Source of the DNA: Proteobacteria bacterium UBA7415
GTDB taxonomy: Bacteria; Pseudomonadota; Gammaproteobacteria; Arenicellales; Arenicellaceae
Reading direction: 5' to 3'
Length of the DNA stretch: 64,000 nucleotides
Assembly: GCA_002470515.1 (NCBI GenBank)
Contig: DKML01000006.1
Location: 1 to 64,000 of the forward strand
Both the position numbers and the translations under genes were made by a program. Below are positions 19,356-28,518 of this stretch, piece after piece; position 1 is the stretch's first letter, and every line of letters starts with the position of its first letter. Under the pieces are notes generated by a model that worked only from the letters and a program-made list of their open reading frames with translations, made no database searches and had not been told where the DNA came from.

Positions 19356-19757
19356 CTATTTCTGTTTTTCTTTAGTCGGTTTCGACTTACTGAATGCTGC
19401 TTTGTTACCCTTTGATTTTGCTCGGCAAAAACCATTAACCGTCCTATTGTCTTTACGTGTATAGCTGTCTACCCAACTACAGGACTCGCTCGTCGCGCAC
19501 TGAGCTTCGCTTTGACCCTTGCACTCCGTCGCATAAGCCGCACCACTGAATAGACCACTGGACATAACACCTGCTACCAGCAAGACGCCTTTAACACCGC
19601 GAGCTCGCAATTTGCTCAATGATCGCTGGCGCTTGACTGCTGAATTATCGCCGCCTAGAAGCTTGACTATGTTTGTACACGATGGTGCTGTAGCTGAGCT
19701 GGTTGAATTTAAGTTAATGGGATTAGACGCAGTTAAACCGTATGAAAAATTTTGCAT
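19356..19757 (-). CDS. Small exported cysteine-rich protein, unknown function
   Basis: 133 residues. A clear GGAGG ribosome-binding site lies 6-7 nt before ATG 19757, so the gene is probably real. About 50 polar, Ser/Thr/Asn-rich residues precede an R/K-rich stretch and a hydrophobic segment (VKGVLLVAGVMSSGLFSGAA) ending in AYA, a good signal-peptidase site. The mature part has a four-Cys pattern: C-x7-C-x5-C-SWVDSYTRKDNRTVNGF-C. It ends in a Lys-rich tail. The long region before the signal is unusual for an exported protein. An internal start is possible, but the ribosome-binding site argues for the long form. I do not recognise a named family. Confidence 0.65.
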   Translation of the reverse strand: MQNFSYGLTASNPINLNSTSSATAPSCTNIVKLLGGDNSAVKRQRSLSKLRARGVKGVLLVAGVMSSGLFSGAAYATECKGQSEAQCATSESCSWVDSYTRKDNRTVNGFCRAKSKGNKAAFSKSKPTKEKQK

Positions 19758-20083
19758 AGAAACCTCCGTATCTCTAGTTGCAATATAGACAGCCGTCTCG
19801 AGTCATCTCGGTGTCGGCTTTACTTACGTTAAACAAGGTTTGGACGATGCCACTGACTGACCAATAGCTCGATTGAACACTAGTCGCTAACTAACTTCTA
19901 CCAAAGCAAATATTCCAGTCCATGGATAACGTGTGAAGAATCATACGCAACGCTAACTCGTGATGCACCTCTTAAAACTTTCTGAAAGAAGTACCGCACT
20001 TTGACCGCGTTAGCAACGCAAGAGTATTACCTACTGCGCTCAACGGGTATGTTTAGGCCACAAGCGAGCCTTAAGTTAGCTGT
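19758..20083. other. Intergenic region between dcd-like gene and small exported protein
   Basis: Holds the presumed promoter and GGAGG site of the small exported protein gene, and the 3' flank of the deaminase gene. I saw no other gene, repeat or clear terminator. Confidence 0.4.
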
Positions 20084-21190
20084 TTAAAATTGCTCTACGA
20101 AGTGCTTGCTCAGCTTTAAACCTTGAGACTGATAATTAGACGATAGATTTTGACCGTACACACTAGCGGGTGTTTCCAACATTCGCTCATAAACCAATCG
20201 TCCTACGTTTTGCCCGTCTTCAAGCAAAAACGGTACGTCGAAAGAGCGAACTTCAAGTACTGCCTTGGAATTAAGCCCTCCCTCTTCCGGAGCTCCAAAA
20301 CCTGGATCAAAGAAGCCTGCGTAATGCACACGAAACTCCCCTACTAGCGTATCGTACGCCACCATTTCAGCCGCGCAATGCGACGGTACATGTACAGCTT
20401 CTTTTGAAACAAGAATATAGAATTCTCCCGGATCAAGGATTAACTGTTTGTCTTTTGAATACAACGGTTCCCAATAATCCGCGACAGCATGAACGCCAGG
20501 CCGATCCATGTCCACAACCCCAGAGTGTCTCTTAGCGCGATAGCCAATCAGATGATTGTCGTTCTGACCGGATAGATCTACGCTTATTGGCACTCCTCCT
20601 TTAACATCACTAGCACGTAGATCACGATCAACCAGACGAGCATCCGCTTGTAAATCTAAGTGCTCTTGATCCGTTAAATTAGAATCCCCTTGGCGCAATC
20701 GCAATTGTGATAGTCGTGAGCCCGTTCGCACTAGCACGCTAAACGTCAGTGGGGCAATTTCAGCGTACAAAGGCCCTTTGTAGCCTGGCGCCACTTGTTC
20801 AAACTCAACGCCATGATCTGTGATAAGCCGAGTAAACACATCAAGCCTACCTGTCGAACTCTTTGGGTTACCTGCTGCGCTTAAATCTTGAGGCAACGCT
20901 AGCGACTCTAAAAGCGGAACAATGTAGACACAGGACTTTTCCAAGACTGCACCAGACTGAAGATCTACTTCATGCATTATTTGCGAGCGCAAGCAGTCGG
21001 AAACTGTACGGTCCCGACCTGGTAAAAAAGACGACCGCACTCTATACGCTTTTCTACCCAAACGCAGATCAATACTCGCGGGCTGTATTTGATTCGTATC
21101 CAGCGGCACATCAGTTTTGATAACCCCTAGGGCTACTAAACGCTCGAGCTGCTGGGACGGAACGGCCCCACCGATTTTTGAATTATTCAT
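20084..21190 (-). CDS. dcd: 2'-deoxycytidine 5'-triphosphate deaminase, long form
   Basis: Predicted to deaminate dCTP to dUTP on the route to dTTP. At 368 residues it is nearly twice E. coli Dcd (193). The N-terminal half has IQPASIDLRLGRKAYRV, like the Dcd start. The C-terminal half repeats the dUTPase-type fold, with LILDPGEFYILVSKE, a VGEFRVHYAGFFDPGFG block and VLEVRSFDVPF. This two-domain build is known for the long Dcd of Alphaproteobacteria and some Gammaproteobacteria. The catalytic residue cannot be assigned with certainty by eye. It stands alone on the minus strand. Confidence 0.85.
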   Translation of the reverse strand: MNNSKIGGAVPSQQLERLVALGVIKTDVPLDTNQIQPASIDLRLGRKAYRVRSSFLPGRDRTVSDCLRSQIMHEVDLQSGAVLEKSCVYIVPLLESLALPQDLSAAGNPKSSTGRLDVFTRLITDHGVEFEQVAPGYKGPLYAEIAPLTFSVLVRTGSRLSQLRLRQGDSNLTDQEHLDLQADARLVDRDLRASDVKGGVPISVDLSGQNDNHLIGYRAKRHSGVVDMDRPGVHAVADYWEPLYSKDKQLILDPGEFYILVSKEAVHVPSHCAAEMVAYDTLVGEFRVHYAGFFDPGFGAPEEGGLNSKAVLEVRSFDVPFLLEDGQNVGRLVYERMLETPASVYGQNLSSNYQSQGLKLSKHFVEQF

Positions 21191-21316
21191 AGTCTAGAGT
21201 GAGCACGTCATCGGCGCTCACTGTCTTTGTTAGTTGGTATTGGTTATTGGTTTCGGTAGTTGATGAAGCGATGCGATAACCCTATCCAAACAAAAGCCGC
21301 AACCACTCAAAACGCC

Positions 21317-22237
21317 TCAAAATACGATGCAACGATTTGCTGTCCTCAACACACGGTGATCAGCAATTTTGGTTAAACTAGTGAGAAACAAGCTGGATTC
21401 GATCTGAGCCTGTTTGAGCTTCAGCTCACTGCTATTCACTTGCGATGAAAGATCAATTGCTTGCTGTTCAATAATTGCATGGCCTTCAACTTTGGCTGAA
21501 TAAAAGAAACTACTACCCAACATAATGCGAGCACCGAACTGGCGCGCCCATTCAAAATCAAACTGAACTTTAGGGCTTCCAGATACTGCCGGCACAAAGC
21601 CACTTTGCACCCCAAATAGTGGCGCTTTGGTTTTCGAATGAAAAGGCGCGCTAAAAACATGGTCAATACCCGCTATGCCGAGCAAATCTGGACGATAACG
21701 TTTATTTAGTTCAGTACATTTATTCTCCAACTCTAATCCATTTGCTTTTGGAAGAGCGAAAAACGGTATTCCGTAACGGTTCGCTGTGTTCTCGATATCA
21801 ACATCCATCGCAGCTATAAAAGCGATGTCCAATGGCACTAATCGGCGTTCCTTCACCCTCGCAATAATGTCCTCGATCACTGGAGTATGCGTTCCGAGGA
21901 CCAGCGCTAAGCGCTGCAGTCGTTGTTCAGCAATAATGTCTAACGACACGTCAAACGGCTCTAGAAATTTGCTCAATGATTCTTTTAGCACATGTGAACT
22001 GGAAATCAGTTCAGATAGCGAAACCTCAACCCTAAGGTACAAAGTGTCGTTTACACGGCATTCTTCAAAGCTAGTGATATCAATACCTGTTTGGGCGCAA
22101 TGCTGCCCAAATGCGGGAATGAAACCAACGGTCGAACGAACCTGCATTAACAAGATCACAGCGCTACCAGCAATACTAGCTTTGCTCTCTGCCTTGTTCC
22201 CAACCTTGTTATTCGTCTTATTGTCTAAATCATTCAT
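21317..22237 (-). CDS. PurU-like protein (formyltetrahydrofolate deformylase fold) lacking catalytic residues
   Basis: 306 residues from ATG 22237; a TTG at 22273 would add 12. Residues 25-100 look like the ACT-type regulatory domain of PurU (AVILLMQVRSTVGFIPAFGQH). Residues 108-306 look like the formyltransferase domain: LQRLALVLGTH, ANRYGIPFFALP, a GSP segment matching GAKP, AIIEQQAIDLS and a terminal NRCIVF. But the catalytic INIHHSFLP is FGVQSGFVP here (residues 208-216), replacing both Asn and His. The Asp of LDEGPII is Glu or Val depending on the gap. It therefore probably does not deformylate 10-formyl-THF. It may be a folate or glycine sensor, or a relic; the frame is intact. It is divergent from the glycine riboswitch and gcvT. 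Confidence 0.75.
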   Translation of the reverse strand: MNDLDNKTNNKVGNKAESKASIAGSAVILLMQVRSTVGFIPAFGQHCAQTGIDITSFEECRVNDTLYLRVEVSLSELISSSHVLKESLSKFLEPFDVSLDIIAEQRLQRLALVLGTHTPVIEDIIARVKERRLVPLDIAFIAAMDVDIENTANRYGIPFFALPKANGLELENKCTELNKRYRPDLLGIAGIDHVFSAPFHSKTKAPLFGVQSGFVPAVSGSPKVQFDFEWARQFGARIMLGSSFFYSAKVEGHAIIEQQAIDLSSQVNSSELKLKQAQIESSLFLTSLTKIADHRVLRTANRCIVF

Positions 22238-22407
22238 AAAGCTGTTATCAAGTCTCTGCTCGCGCAAAGCCAAAGTGTTTATACCTCTAGCAAGCTATAG
22301 CAACATCAACGGTGTCTACAATGATGCACATTCTACACCGTTGAGACAAAATGAGAGAGTCGCTGGTGATAGTATTTTTCTTTTGTTAAACTAGCTCCGC
22401 GATGAAT

Positions 22408-22624
22408 GCTTGGTGGAAGAGAGGCTTATTTAGTAACAAGCCCACCGAAGACGCAACGTGCTCGTAACCGCTCAGGTACAACGAACCGCTAAAGCTGATC
22501 ACATCGTCTCTGGAGAGCGCATATTTAGTGCTGCTTCGTTGTTTAAATTATTTATAAAATTTGAATGATCGAAGACTCTAAATCGCCACCGAAGGGGTAA
22601 TCTTTCAGGTCACCGGACAGAGGA
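22408..22624 (+). promoter_or_regulatory. Tandem glycine riboswitch upstream of gcvT
   Basis: Two aptamers are visible. Aptamer I (22408-22495): a P1 stem GCTTGGTGG / CCGCTaAAGC, GAAGAGAG, a short P2 (GGCTT/AAGCC), CCGAAGACGCAA and CTCAGGTAC. Aptamer II (22506-22624): P1 CTCTG / CAGAG, GGAGAG, a long P2 (ATTTAG/CTAAAT and CTTCG/CGAAG pairings), CACCGAAGGGGTAA, TTTCAGGT and GGACAGAGG. These are the conserved glycine-binding core elements. The gcvT start is about 285 nt downstream. Such switches normally turn gcv genes on when glycine is abundant. The expression platform is not clear; a CCCTA/TAGGG hairpin at about 22647-22660 has no T-run. Confidence 0.88.
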
Positions 22625-22908
22625 GCAAGCCGTAGCGGCAACTGTACCCTATTTTAGGGACATGCAGTGCTGCTACATTCTACGCTTGCTGAAGATCACA
22701 AACTTATTGTTTCTCAGACAAGCGAAATGTATTCGCATAGCGTTAATCGAAGTTATTGACGCGCGTGTGGACAATTGGTTTCGAAACAGACTTTCTATTT
22801 TGTATGCGAATGTGCGTTACACAACTCTCAGAAAACTTATGATGAGTGCAGTAAAGTAATTTTCATGCTGATCATGCAAGCTAAAGATTCGACAACGCCC
22901 GAGACGAC

Positions 22909-23991
22909 ATGACTACACCAAAGCAAACCCCATTATATCAACAGCACATTGATGCTGGCGGCAAAATCGTTGACTTTGGAGGCTGGGCGCTGCCAGTTAA
23001 TTACGGATCACAAATAGAAGAGCATGTTGCTGTAAGAACCGCCTGTGGAATGTTTGATGTTTCACACATGACAGTCAGCGACGTTAATGGAGCCAATGCG
23101 CGTGCATTTCTGCAGAAGCTATTAGCCAATGATGTTTCCAAGACTGATGATGTGGCTGGTAAAGCCATTTATAGCTGCATGCTTAACAAAGATGCCGGCG
23201 TTATCGATGATCTAATTGTCTACCATCTAACACCTCAGCATTATCGAATAATTAGTAACGCTGGCACACGAGACAAGGTTATTCCATGGCTGATTGAAGT
23301 GGCCGCTGAATTTGACGTCGTTATTAGCGAACGCCCAGAAATGGCACTGTTGGCTGTTCAAGGTCCCAATGCTTTTGAAGTTCTTTCAAAATTTATGCCT
23401 TCTGACGACCTTGAGAAAATTAGTTCGCTTAAACGTTTCCAAGCAGCACAGACCCCAAGAGCATTTGTAGGCCGAACTGGCTACACGGGTGAAGATGGTT
23501 ATGAACTGGTTAGCACAGCCGCCGACATTGTTAGCCTATGGCAGGACTTATTGACTAATGGCGTACAACCATGCGGACTCGGCGCTCGCGACACTTTGCG
23601 ATTAGAAGCCGGCATGGCTCTCTATGGCAATGATTTAGACGAGGAGCACACGCCTTATGAATCGGGCCTTAAATGGAGCGTCGACACACGTTCTGAACGC
23701 AACTTCATCGGCCGAGCCACATTGCAGAACACCCCGCCGAAGTGGCAAAGCATCGGATTAATTTTAGAGGATAAAGGCGTTCTTAGATCCCATCAAACGT
23801 TGCACATCGACGAGCAATCCGTTGGCGAAATCACCAGCGGAAGCTATTCACCTAGTCTTGAACGGTCAATCGCCATGGCTCGAGTCAATGCCGACCTAGA
23901 TCCTAGTAAGCTAGGTCGATTGACTGTAGCAGTGCGCAATAAGTTTTTATCCGTTTCAATTACCAAGCCACCTTTTCTTAAAAAAGGTTAA
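22909..23991 (+). CDS. gcvT: Glycine cleavage system T protein (aminomethyltransferase)
   Basis: Transfers the methylene group from the H-protein arm to tetrahydrofolate, releasing ammonia. 360 residues. Family blocks: TPLYQQHIDAGGKIVDFGGW near the start, FDVSHM, YSCMLNKDAGVIDDLIVY, GPNAFEVLSKF, GRTGYTGEDGYEL and GLGARDTLRLEAGMALYG. Folate-binding Asp is in the IDDL segment. It is the first gene after the glycine riboswitch and lies 77 bp before gcvP on the same strand. Confidence 0.97.
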   Translation: MTTPKQTPLYQQHIDAGGKIVDFGGWALPVNYGSQIEEHVAVRTACGMFDVSHMTVSDVNGANARAFLQKLLANDVSKTDDVAGKAIYSCMLNKDAGVIDDLIVYHLTPQHYRIISNAGTRDKVIPWLIEVAAEFDVVISERPEMALLAVQGPNAFEVLSKFMPSDDLEKISSLKRFQAAQTPRAFVGRTGYTGEDGYELVSTAADIVSLWQDLLTNGVQPCGLGARDTLRLEAGMALYGNDLDEEHTPYESGLKWSVDTRSERNFIGRATLQNTPPKWQSIGLILEDKGVLRSHQTLHIDEQSVGEITSGSYSPSLERSIAMARVNADLDPSKLGRLTVAVRNKFLSVSITKPPFLKKG

Positions 23992-24068
23992 GTCAGCCGC
24001 TTTGAGCAACTGACCTTCAACCACACCAATTAATACCAGACATTAGTTTTGACCCGAGAGATCAAATT

Positions 24069-26897
24069 ATGAGCAGCACAGCATTCGCAAATCGCCACAT
24101 TGGACTAAGTAACGACGAAATTGAGTTAATGTTAAAAGAGCTTGGTTATGCCTCACTCGACGACCTTACATCGGCCGTCGTGCCTAAACGAATTGCCGAT
24201 AACAATAGATTAGACCTTGCGGCGGCCGCATCTGAAGAAGAAGCGCTGGCCGAGTTATGGGAGCTAGCCAGCAAGAACAAAGTACTTAAGGCTCGTATAG
24301 GTCGCGGCTACTACAGCACGTTCACACCTAAAGTAATCCAACGAAATATGCTAGAAAACCCAGCCTGGTATACCGCTTACACCCCATACCAGCCCGAGAT
24401 TTCACAAGGACGATTGGAAGTGCTGTTTTTCTTCCAAACGCTCATTACAGAACTCACTGGACTCGATATTGCTAACGCTTCTTTGCTTGACGAAGCAACA
24501 GCGGCTGCTGAAGCAATGACTCTTGCGCATCGCGCACTTAAGGGCAAAAGGAATACATTCTTAGTCTCAAAATTCTGTCATCCGCAAACAATTCAAGTAC
24601 TTAAAACTCGCGCAGCGCCTCTTGGTTTTAATATCCAATTTATCGACGAAACCAAAGACATAGATGGTTGGGACGATGCGTTCGCGATTCTACTGCAATA
24701 CCCCAACACATGCGGCCAAGTAGTCGACTTAGCGCCAATTACTGCGCAGGCTAAAGATCATGGCACGCTTACTATCATGGCCACCGACCTTTTGGCACTA
24801 ACTCTATTAAAGACGCCTGCGGAACTCGGCGCTGACATAGCCGTTGGAAATTCGCAAAGATTCGGTGTACCGCTAGGTTTTGGCGGACCGCATGCAGCGT
24901 TTATGGCCGTTACTGATTCACACAAACGTTCGCTACCGGGTCGCCTCGTAGGACAATCAATTGATGTTCAGGGCAATCCCGCTTATCGACTTGCTCTACA
25001 GACTCGTGAGCAACATATACGCCGCGAGAAAGCCACATCAAACATATGCACCGCACAAGCATTGTTGGCAATAATGGCGACACTTTATGCCATGTACCAC
25101 GGCCCAGATGGGCTAACGAAGATTGCGACGCGAGTTAACTCATTAGCGTCTAGGTTTAATACCGCTCTTCGCGCTGCTGGCATATCAACCTTAGCGAGCA
25201 GTGATACGCTGTTCGACACGGTAGCTGCTGACGGGGTAGATGCCCAAGAAATCATCAAAAACGCACGCGGCAAGGGCTTTAACCTTAGTTCGCAGGGAGG
25301 CAATCAAGTACTGGTTTCTTTTGATGAAACATCCACGGAATCTGAACTAGCAATACTACTCGAATGCTTTGGAGTTGATAATAAAGACATCTCTGCAAGC
25401 CAAGACATTGAGTTGTCTGATACAGCGCAGCGCAAAGATACATTTATGCAGCAGCGCGAATATCATTGTTATCGCAGCGAAACCGAAATGATGCGTTACT
25501 TGCGCAAACTTGCAGACAGAGATATCGCACTTGACCGATCGATGATCCCGTTGGGTTCATGCACAATGAAACTTAATGCTGCAAGCGAAATGACGCCCGT
25601 CACTTGGCCTGAATTTGCACAGATTCACCCTCTTAGTCCAGCTGACCAAGTCCAAGGCTATCTTGAGATGATTGCTCAGCTCGAAAAAATGCTCTGCGCA
25701 TCAACGGGCTACGACGCTATGTCACTACAACCTAACGCTGGATCACAAGGTGAGTACGCCGGCCTATTAGCCATTAAAGGCTTTCATGAAGCAAATGGTG
25801 ATACCGACCGCGATGTTTGTCTAATCCCTAGTTCAGCACACGGCACTAATCCTGCAAGCGCTCAAATGGCAAACATGCAGGTTGTTGTTGTTCGCTGTGA
25901 TGACAACGGCAATGTTGATCTACAAGACCTAAATGCCAAGATTGATGCAAACAAAGGTCGAATAGCAGCAATCATGATCACCTACCCTTCGACCCATGGT
26001 GTATTCGAAGAGCATGTTACCGAAGTGAGTGATGCCGTTCATGCCGCCGGTGGGCAAGTGTATATAGATGGTGCCAATCTGAATGCACTCGTTGGTGTTG
26101 CACAACCAGGTAAGTTTGGCGGCGACGTTTCGCATTTAAACTTACATAAAACATTTTGCATTCCACATGGTGGCGGCGGCCCTGGCGTTGGCCCCATAGG
26201 TGTTGGAAAACATCTTGAACCGTTCTTACCCAAAGACAGCCACAACGAAATACGACAAGGCGATGCAGTGAGTGGTGCGGCATTCGGCAGTGCCGGTATC
26301 TTACCGATATCGTGGATGTACATTCGAATGATGGGACCCGGTGGTCTACGTCGCGCAACCCAGTGCGCAATTCTCAGTGCAAACTATATTGCCAAGAGAC
26401 TATCTTCGAACTACCCAATTTTATTCACAGGTAAGTCTGAACTTGTAGCACATGAGTGCATTATTGACACTCGCGGCATGAAAGATTTTGGCGTATCGGT
26501 AGACGATATAGCTAAAAGACTCATCGATTTTGGCTTTCACGCCCCGACGATGAGCTTTCCTGTCGCTGGCACGTTAATGATTGAACCTACAGAGAGCGAG
26601 TCCTTAGAAGAACTTAATCGCTTTTGTACTGCAATGACACTCATTTTTGACGAATACTTAGCTATTAAAGAAGGAAAGATCAACGCCCAAGACAGCGCCC
26701 TGCATCATGCGCCTCATACTCTGGACGTTTTGACTACCGAGAATTTTGACCGAGCCTATTCTCGTCTTGAAGCTGTTTATCCTGACCCTGATATGCGCCA
26801 TAACAATAAGTACTGGCCACCAGTAGGTCGTATCGATAATGTTTATGGGGATAAAAACTTGATATGCAGTTGTCCACCGATGGCGGATTACGAATAG
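24069..26897 (+). CDS. gcvP: Glycine dehydrogenase (decarboxylating), P protein
   Basis: PLP enzyme that decarboxylates glycine and loads the aminomethyl group onto lipoyl-H protein. 942 residues, the fused one-chain form. The N-terminal half starts [17 protein letters not shown] and has [14 protein letters not shown]. The C-terminal half has [12 protein letters not shown], a glycine-binding [10 protein letters not shown] block, and the PLP lysine in [16 protein letters not shown]. gcvH, which usually sits between gcvT and gcvP, is absent; the 77-bp gap is too short for it. It ends convergently with the transglycosylase gene. A GGCAGCAG/CTGCTGCC hairpin at 26931-26960 lacks a T-run. Confidence 0.97.
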   Translation: MSSTAFANRHIGLSNDEIELMLKELGYASLDDLTSAVVPKRIADNNRLDLAAAASEEEALAELWELASKNKVLKARIGRGYYSTFTPKVIQRNMLENPAWYTAYTPYQPEISQGRLEVLFFFQTLITELTGLDIANASLLDEATAAAEAMTLAHRALKGKRNTFLVSKFCHPQTIQVLKTRAAPLGFNIQFIDETKDIDGWDDAFAILLQYPNTCGQVVDLAPITAQAKDHGTLTIMATDLLALTLLKTPAELGADIAVGNSQRFGVPLGFGGPHAAFMAVTDSHKRSLPGRLVGQSIDVQGNPAYRLALQTREQHIRREKATSNICTAQALLAIMATLYAMYHGPDGLTKIATRVNSLASRFNTALRAAGISTLASSDTLFDTVAADGVDAQEIIKNARGKGFNLSSQGGNQVLVSFDETSTESELAILLECFGVDNKDISASQDIELSDTAQRKDTFMQQREYHCYRSETEMMRYLRKLADRDIALDRSMIPLGSCTMKLNAASEMTPVTWPEFAQIHPLSPADQVQGYLEMIAQLEKMLCASTGYDAMSLQPNAGSQGEYAGLLAIKGFHEANGDTDRDVCLIPSSAHGTNPASAQMANMQVVVVRCDDNGNVDLQDLNAKIDANKGRIAAIMITYPSTHGVFEEHVTEVSDAVHAAGGQVYIDGANLNALVGVAQPGKFGGDVSHLNLHKTFCIPHGGGGPGVGPIGVGKHLEPFLPKDSHNEIRQGDAVSGAAFGSAGILPISWMYIRMMGPGGLRRATQCAILSANYIAKRLSSNYPILFTGKSELVAHECIIDTRGMKDFGVSVDDIAKRLIDFGFHAPTMSFPVAGTLMIEPTESESLEELNRFCTAMTLIFDEYLAIKEGKINAQDSALHHAPHTLDVLTTENFDRAYSRLEAVYPDPDMRHNNKYWPPVGRIDNVYGDKNLICSCPPMADYE

Positions 26898-26974
26898 GCT
26901 TCATAAGGCAGACAACAACGAGACCTCTAGGGCAGCAGCGAAATCACCCTCCCTGCTGCCAGAGCCTTGTCCTG

Positions 26975-27577
26975 TTAGAACCAGCTTGAGCTGGCGCTAT
27001 CCAAGCGATCTTTGCACTTTGCTAATTGTGTGTGATACCGCGATGCACGCGCGGCTACTCTTTCGGCCGTTGTCAACAACCACTGCTTACTGCGATGGGT
27101 CCCGCGAGCATAGCCACCTTGCCCTTCGTGGTAATTTAGGTACTGAGCTTCGGCGTCCCATTTAGACACGTTATTGGTCGTATAGGTCGTATGCATGTAC
27201 CACTGAACGAAATCATAGGAGTTAGCAAAATTGTCGCGATCTTTAAAACGCGACCCCGTTTCTTTTTGATAACGCGCCCAAGTACTATCTAGCGCTTGCG
27301 AGTATCCATACGCGTTGCTAGGCCGGCCCCGCGGTATCACCCATAAAAAATATTGCATTGCAGGTCGAGCATTGTGCTGAAACGAAGACTCTTGGTAAAT
27401 GATGGCCATTGGCACATGAATCGGCCCACCCCATTTTTCAGCGCTCTTAACCGCACTCTTATACCATTTTGGTTTTTGCGAAAAAATTGAACAAATATCG
27501 TCGCGATTACTCGGCGGTGTCGTAGCACACGCTGCGAGGAGACTGCAAAGCAATAGGTAAATCGCCGTTCTTTTCAT
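26975..27577 (-). CDS. Lytic transglycosylase-like lipoprotein (SLT domain)
   Basis: 200 residues from ATG 27577. The lipoprotein signal is KRTAIYLLLCSLLAAC with lipobox LAAC. The lysozyme-like SLT domain has a candidate catalytic Glu in AIIYQESSFQHNARPA and the AYGYSQALDSTWARYQ block; QYLNYHEGQGGYARG is conserved further on. It is predicted to cut glycan strands at the outer or inner membrane. It lacks the substrate-specific domains of MltC/Slt70, so its cellular role is open. An in-frame start at 27622 would put 15 residues before the signal and is unlikely. Confidence 0.85.
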   Translation of the reverse strand: MKRTAIYLLLCSLLAACATTPPSNRDDICSIFSQKPKWYKSAVKSAEKWGGPIHVPMAIIYQESSFQHNARPAMQYFLWVIPRGRPSNAYGYSQALDSTWARYQKETGSRFKDRDNFANSYDFVQWYMHTTYTTNNVSKWDAEAQYLNYHEGQGGYARGTHRSKQWLLTTAERVAARASRYHTQLAKCKDRLDSASSSWF

Positions 27578-27751
27578 ATCAACTTTATATTTGATGTGTT
27601 CGTTCTGTCTTGAATGCCACATGCACTTTTGGGTTCTAGCGTAAACTTTCTGTCCTTCGCATGATGAAATCTTTATCGAATCTTAATTAAACCCGATTAA
27701 CCTCGTGACCGATGTGTTTTATTGCGAGCATGTAATTCAAAGCTTCACCAT

Positions 27752-28507
27752 TTACTTTCCTGCAAACGCCTTTTTAACTTCAGTTAACTGCCTGCGACTC
27801 ACTTCAAGTGTTTCATCTGTGTCTCTAAGCTTAACCCGATCTTTACCGCTCTCGTCTTTATACAGACTTTCTAATTGGCCAATATTGGCAATAGAGTTGC
27901 GATGCTCTCGTACGAGTTCCCCTGGAAACTGTTTTACCAATTCCTTTAGGGCGACACCTACGATGATTTCTTTTCCAGTACGGGTCATTGCATAAACCAA
28001 CTTGTCCGCACTTCTAAAAAACAATATGTCACCGATAGGGGTTTTGAGCAAACCACCTTTAAGACGAGATACCACGCTCGACTCTTGTTTAAATGTTTTG
28101 GGGGCAGACATGATGCGGGCACGCAGGTGTTCAATTTGCGGCCTTGTTATTCGCGTCAGCTTTGCGAACGCGTCACGTAACTCTTCGGCCGCAACAGGTT
28201 TCATCAAGTAGGCAACAGCACTAGACTTAATCGCGTCTAGTGCGAATTGATCATAAGCGGTACAAAAAATGATAGCTGGTGCGGGGTTTTGTTGTCCCAT
28301 AATAAGAGTCGCCGCATCAAGACCAGTACGATGAGGCATTTGGATATCCATAAGAATCACATCAGGATGAAGGCTTGTTGCTTGCTCAACAGCCTGTAGG
28401 CCATCACTAGCCTCGCCAACTACTTCGGCATCAGTGACGCGCTTGAGCAGCCGCCTCAAACGTGCACGAGTTAATGGTTCATCGTCAACTACGAGTACTT
28501 TATACAT
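27752..28507 (-). CDS. algR: LytTR-family response regulator, AlgR-like
   Basis: 251 residues. An N-terminal receiver domain has acidic DD at 8-9, phospho-acceptor Asp54 in VILMDIQMPHRTG, and K in YLMKPV. The C-terminal LytTR DNA-binding domain contains DILFFRSADKLVYAMTRTG, FPGELVREHRNSIANIGQL and LRDTDETLEVSRRQL. The upstream gene encodes the matching sensor. In Pseudomonas, AlgR with AlgZ (FimS) drives the minor pilin operon and alginate genes. Here the pair sits directly after the minor pilins, supporting that function. Confidence 0.88.
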   Translation of the reverse strand: MYKVLVVDDEPLTRARLRRLLKRVTDAEVVGEASDGLQAVEQATSLHPDVILMDIQMPHRTGLDAATLIMGQQNPAPAIIFCTAYDQFALDAIKSSAVAYLMKPVAAEELRDAFAKLTRITRPQIEHLRARIMSAPKTFKQESSVVSRLKGGLLKTPIGDILFFRSADKLVYAMTRTGKEIIVGVALKELVKQFPGELVREHRNSIANIGQLESLYKDESGKDRVKLRDTDETLEVSRRQLTEVKKAFAGK

Positions 28508-28518
28508 AGAACACTCAC

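Noticed and set aside
22662..22859. 65-residue open frame between the riboswitch and gcvT
   Set aside because: No ribosome-binding site and no family match; it lies in the riboswitch expression platform.
26931..26960. GGCAGCAG/CTGCTGCC hairpin between gcvP and the transglycosylase gene
   Set aside because: No T-run on either strand; not called a terminator.
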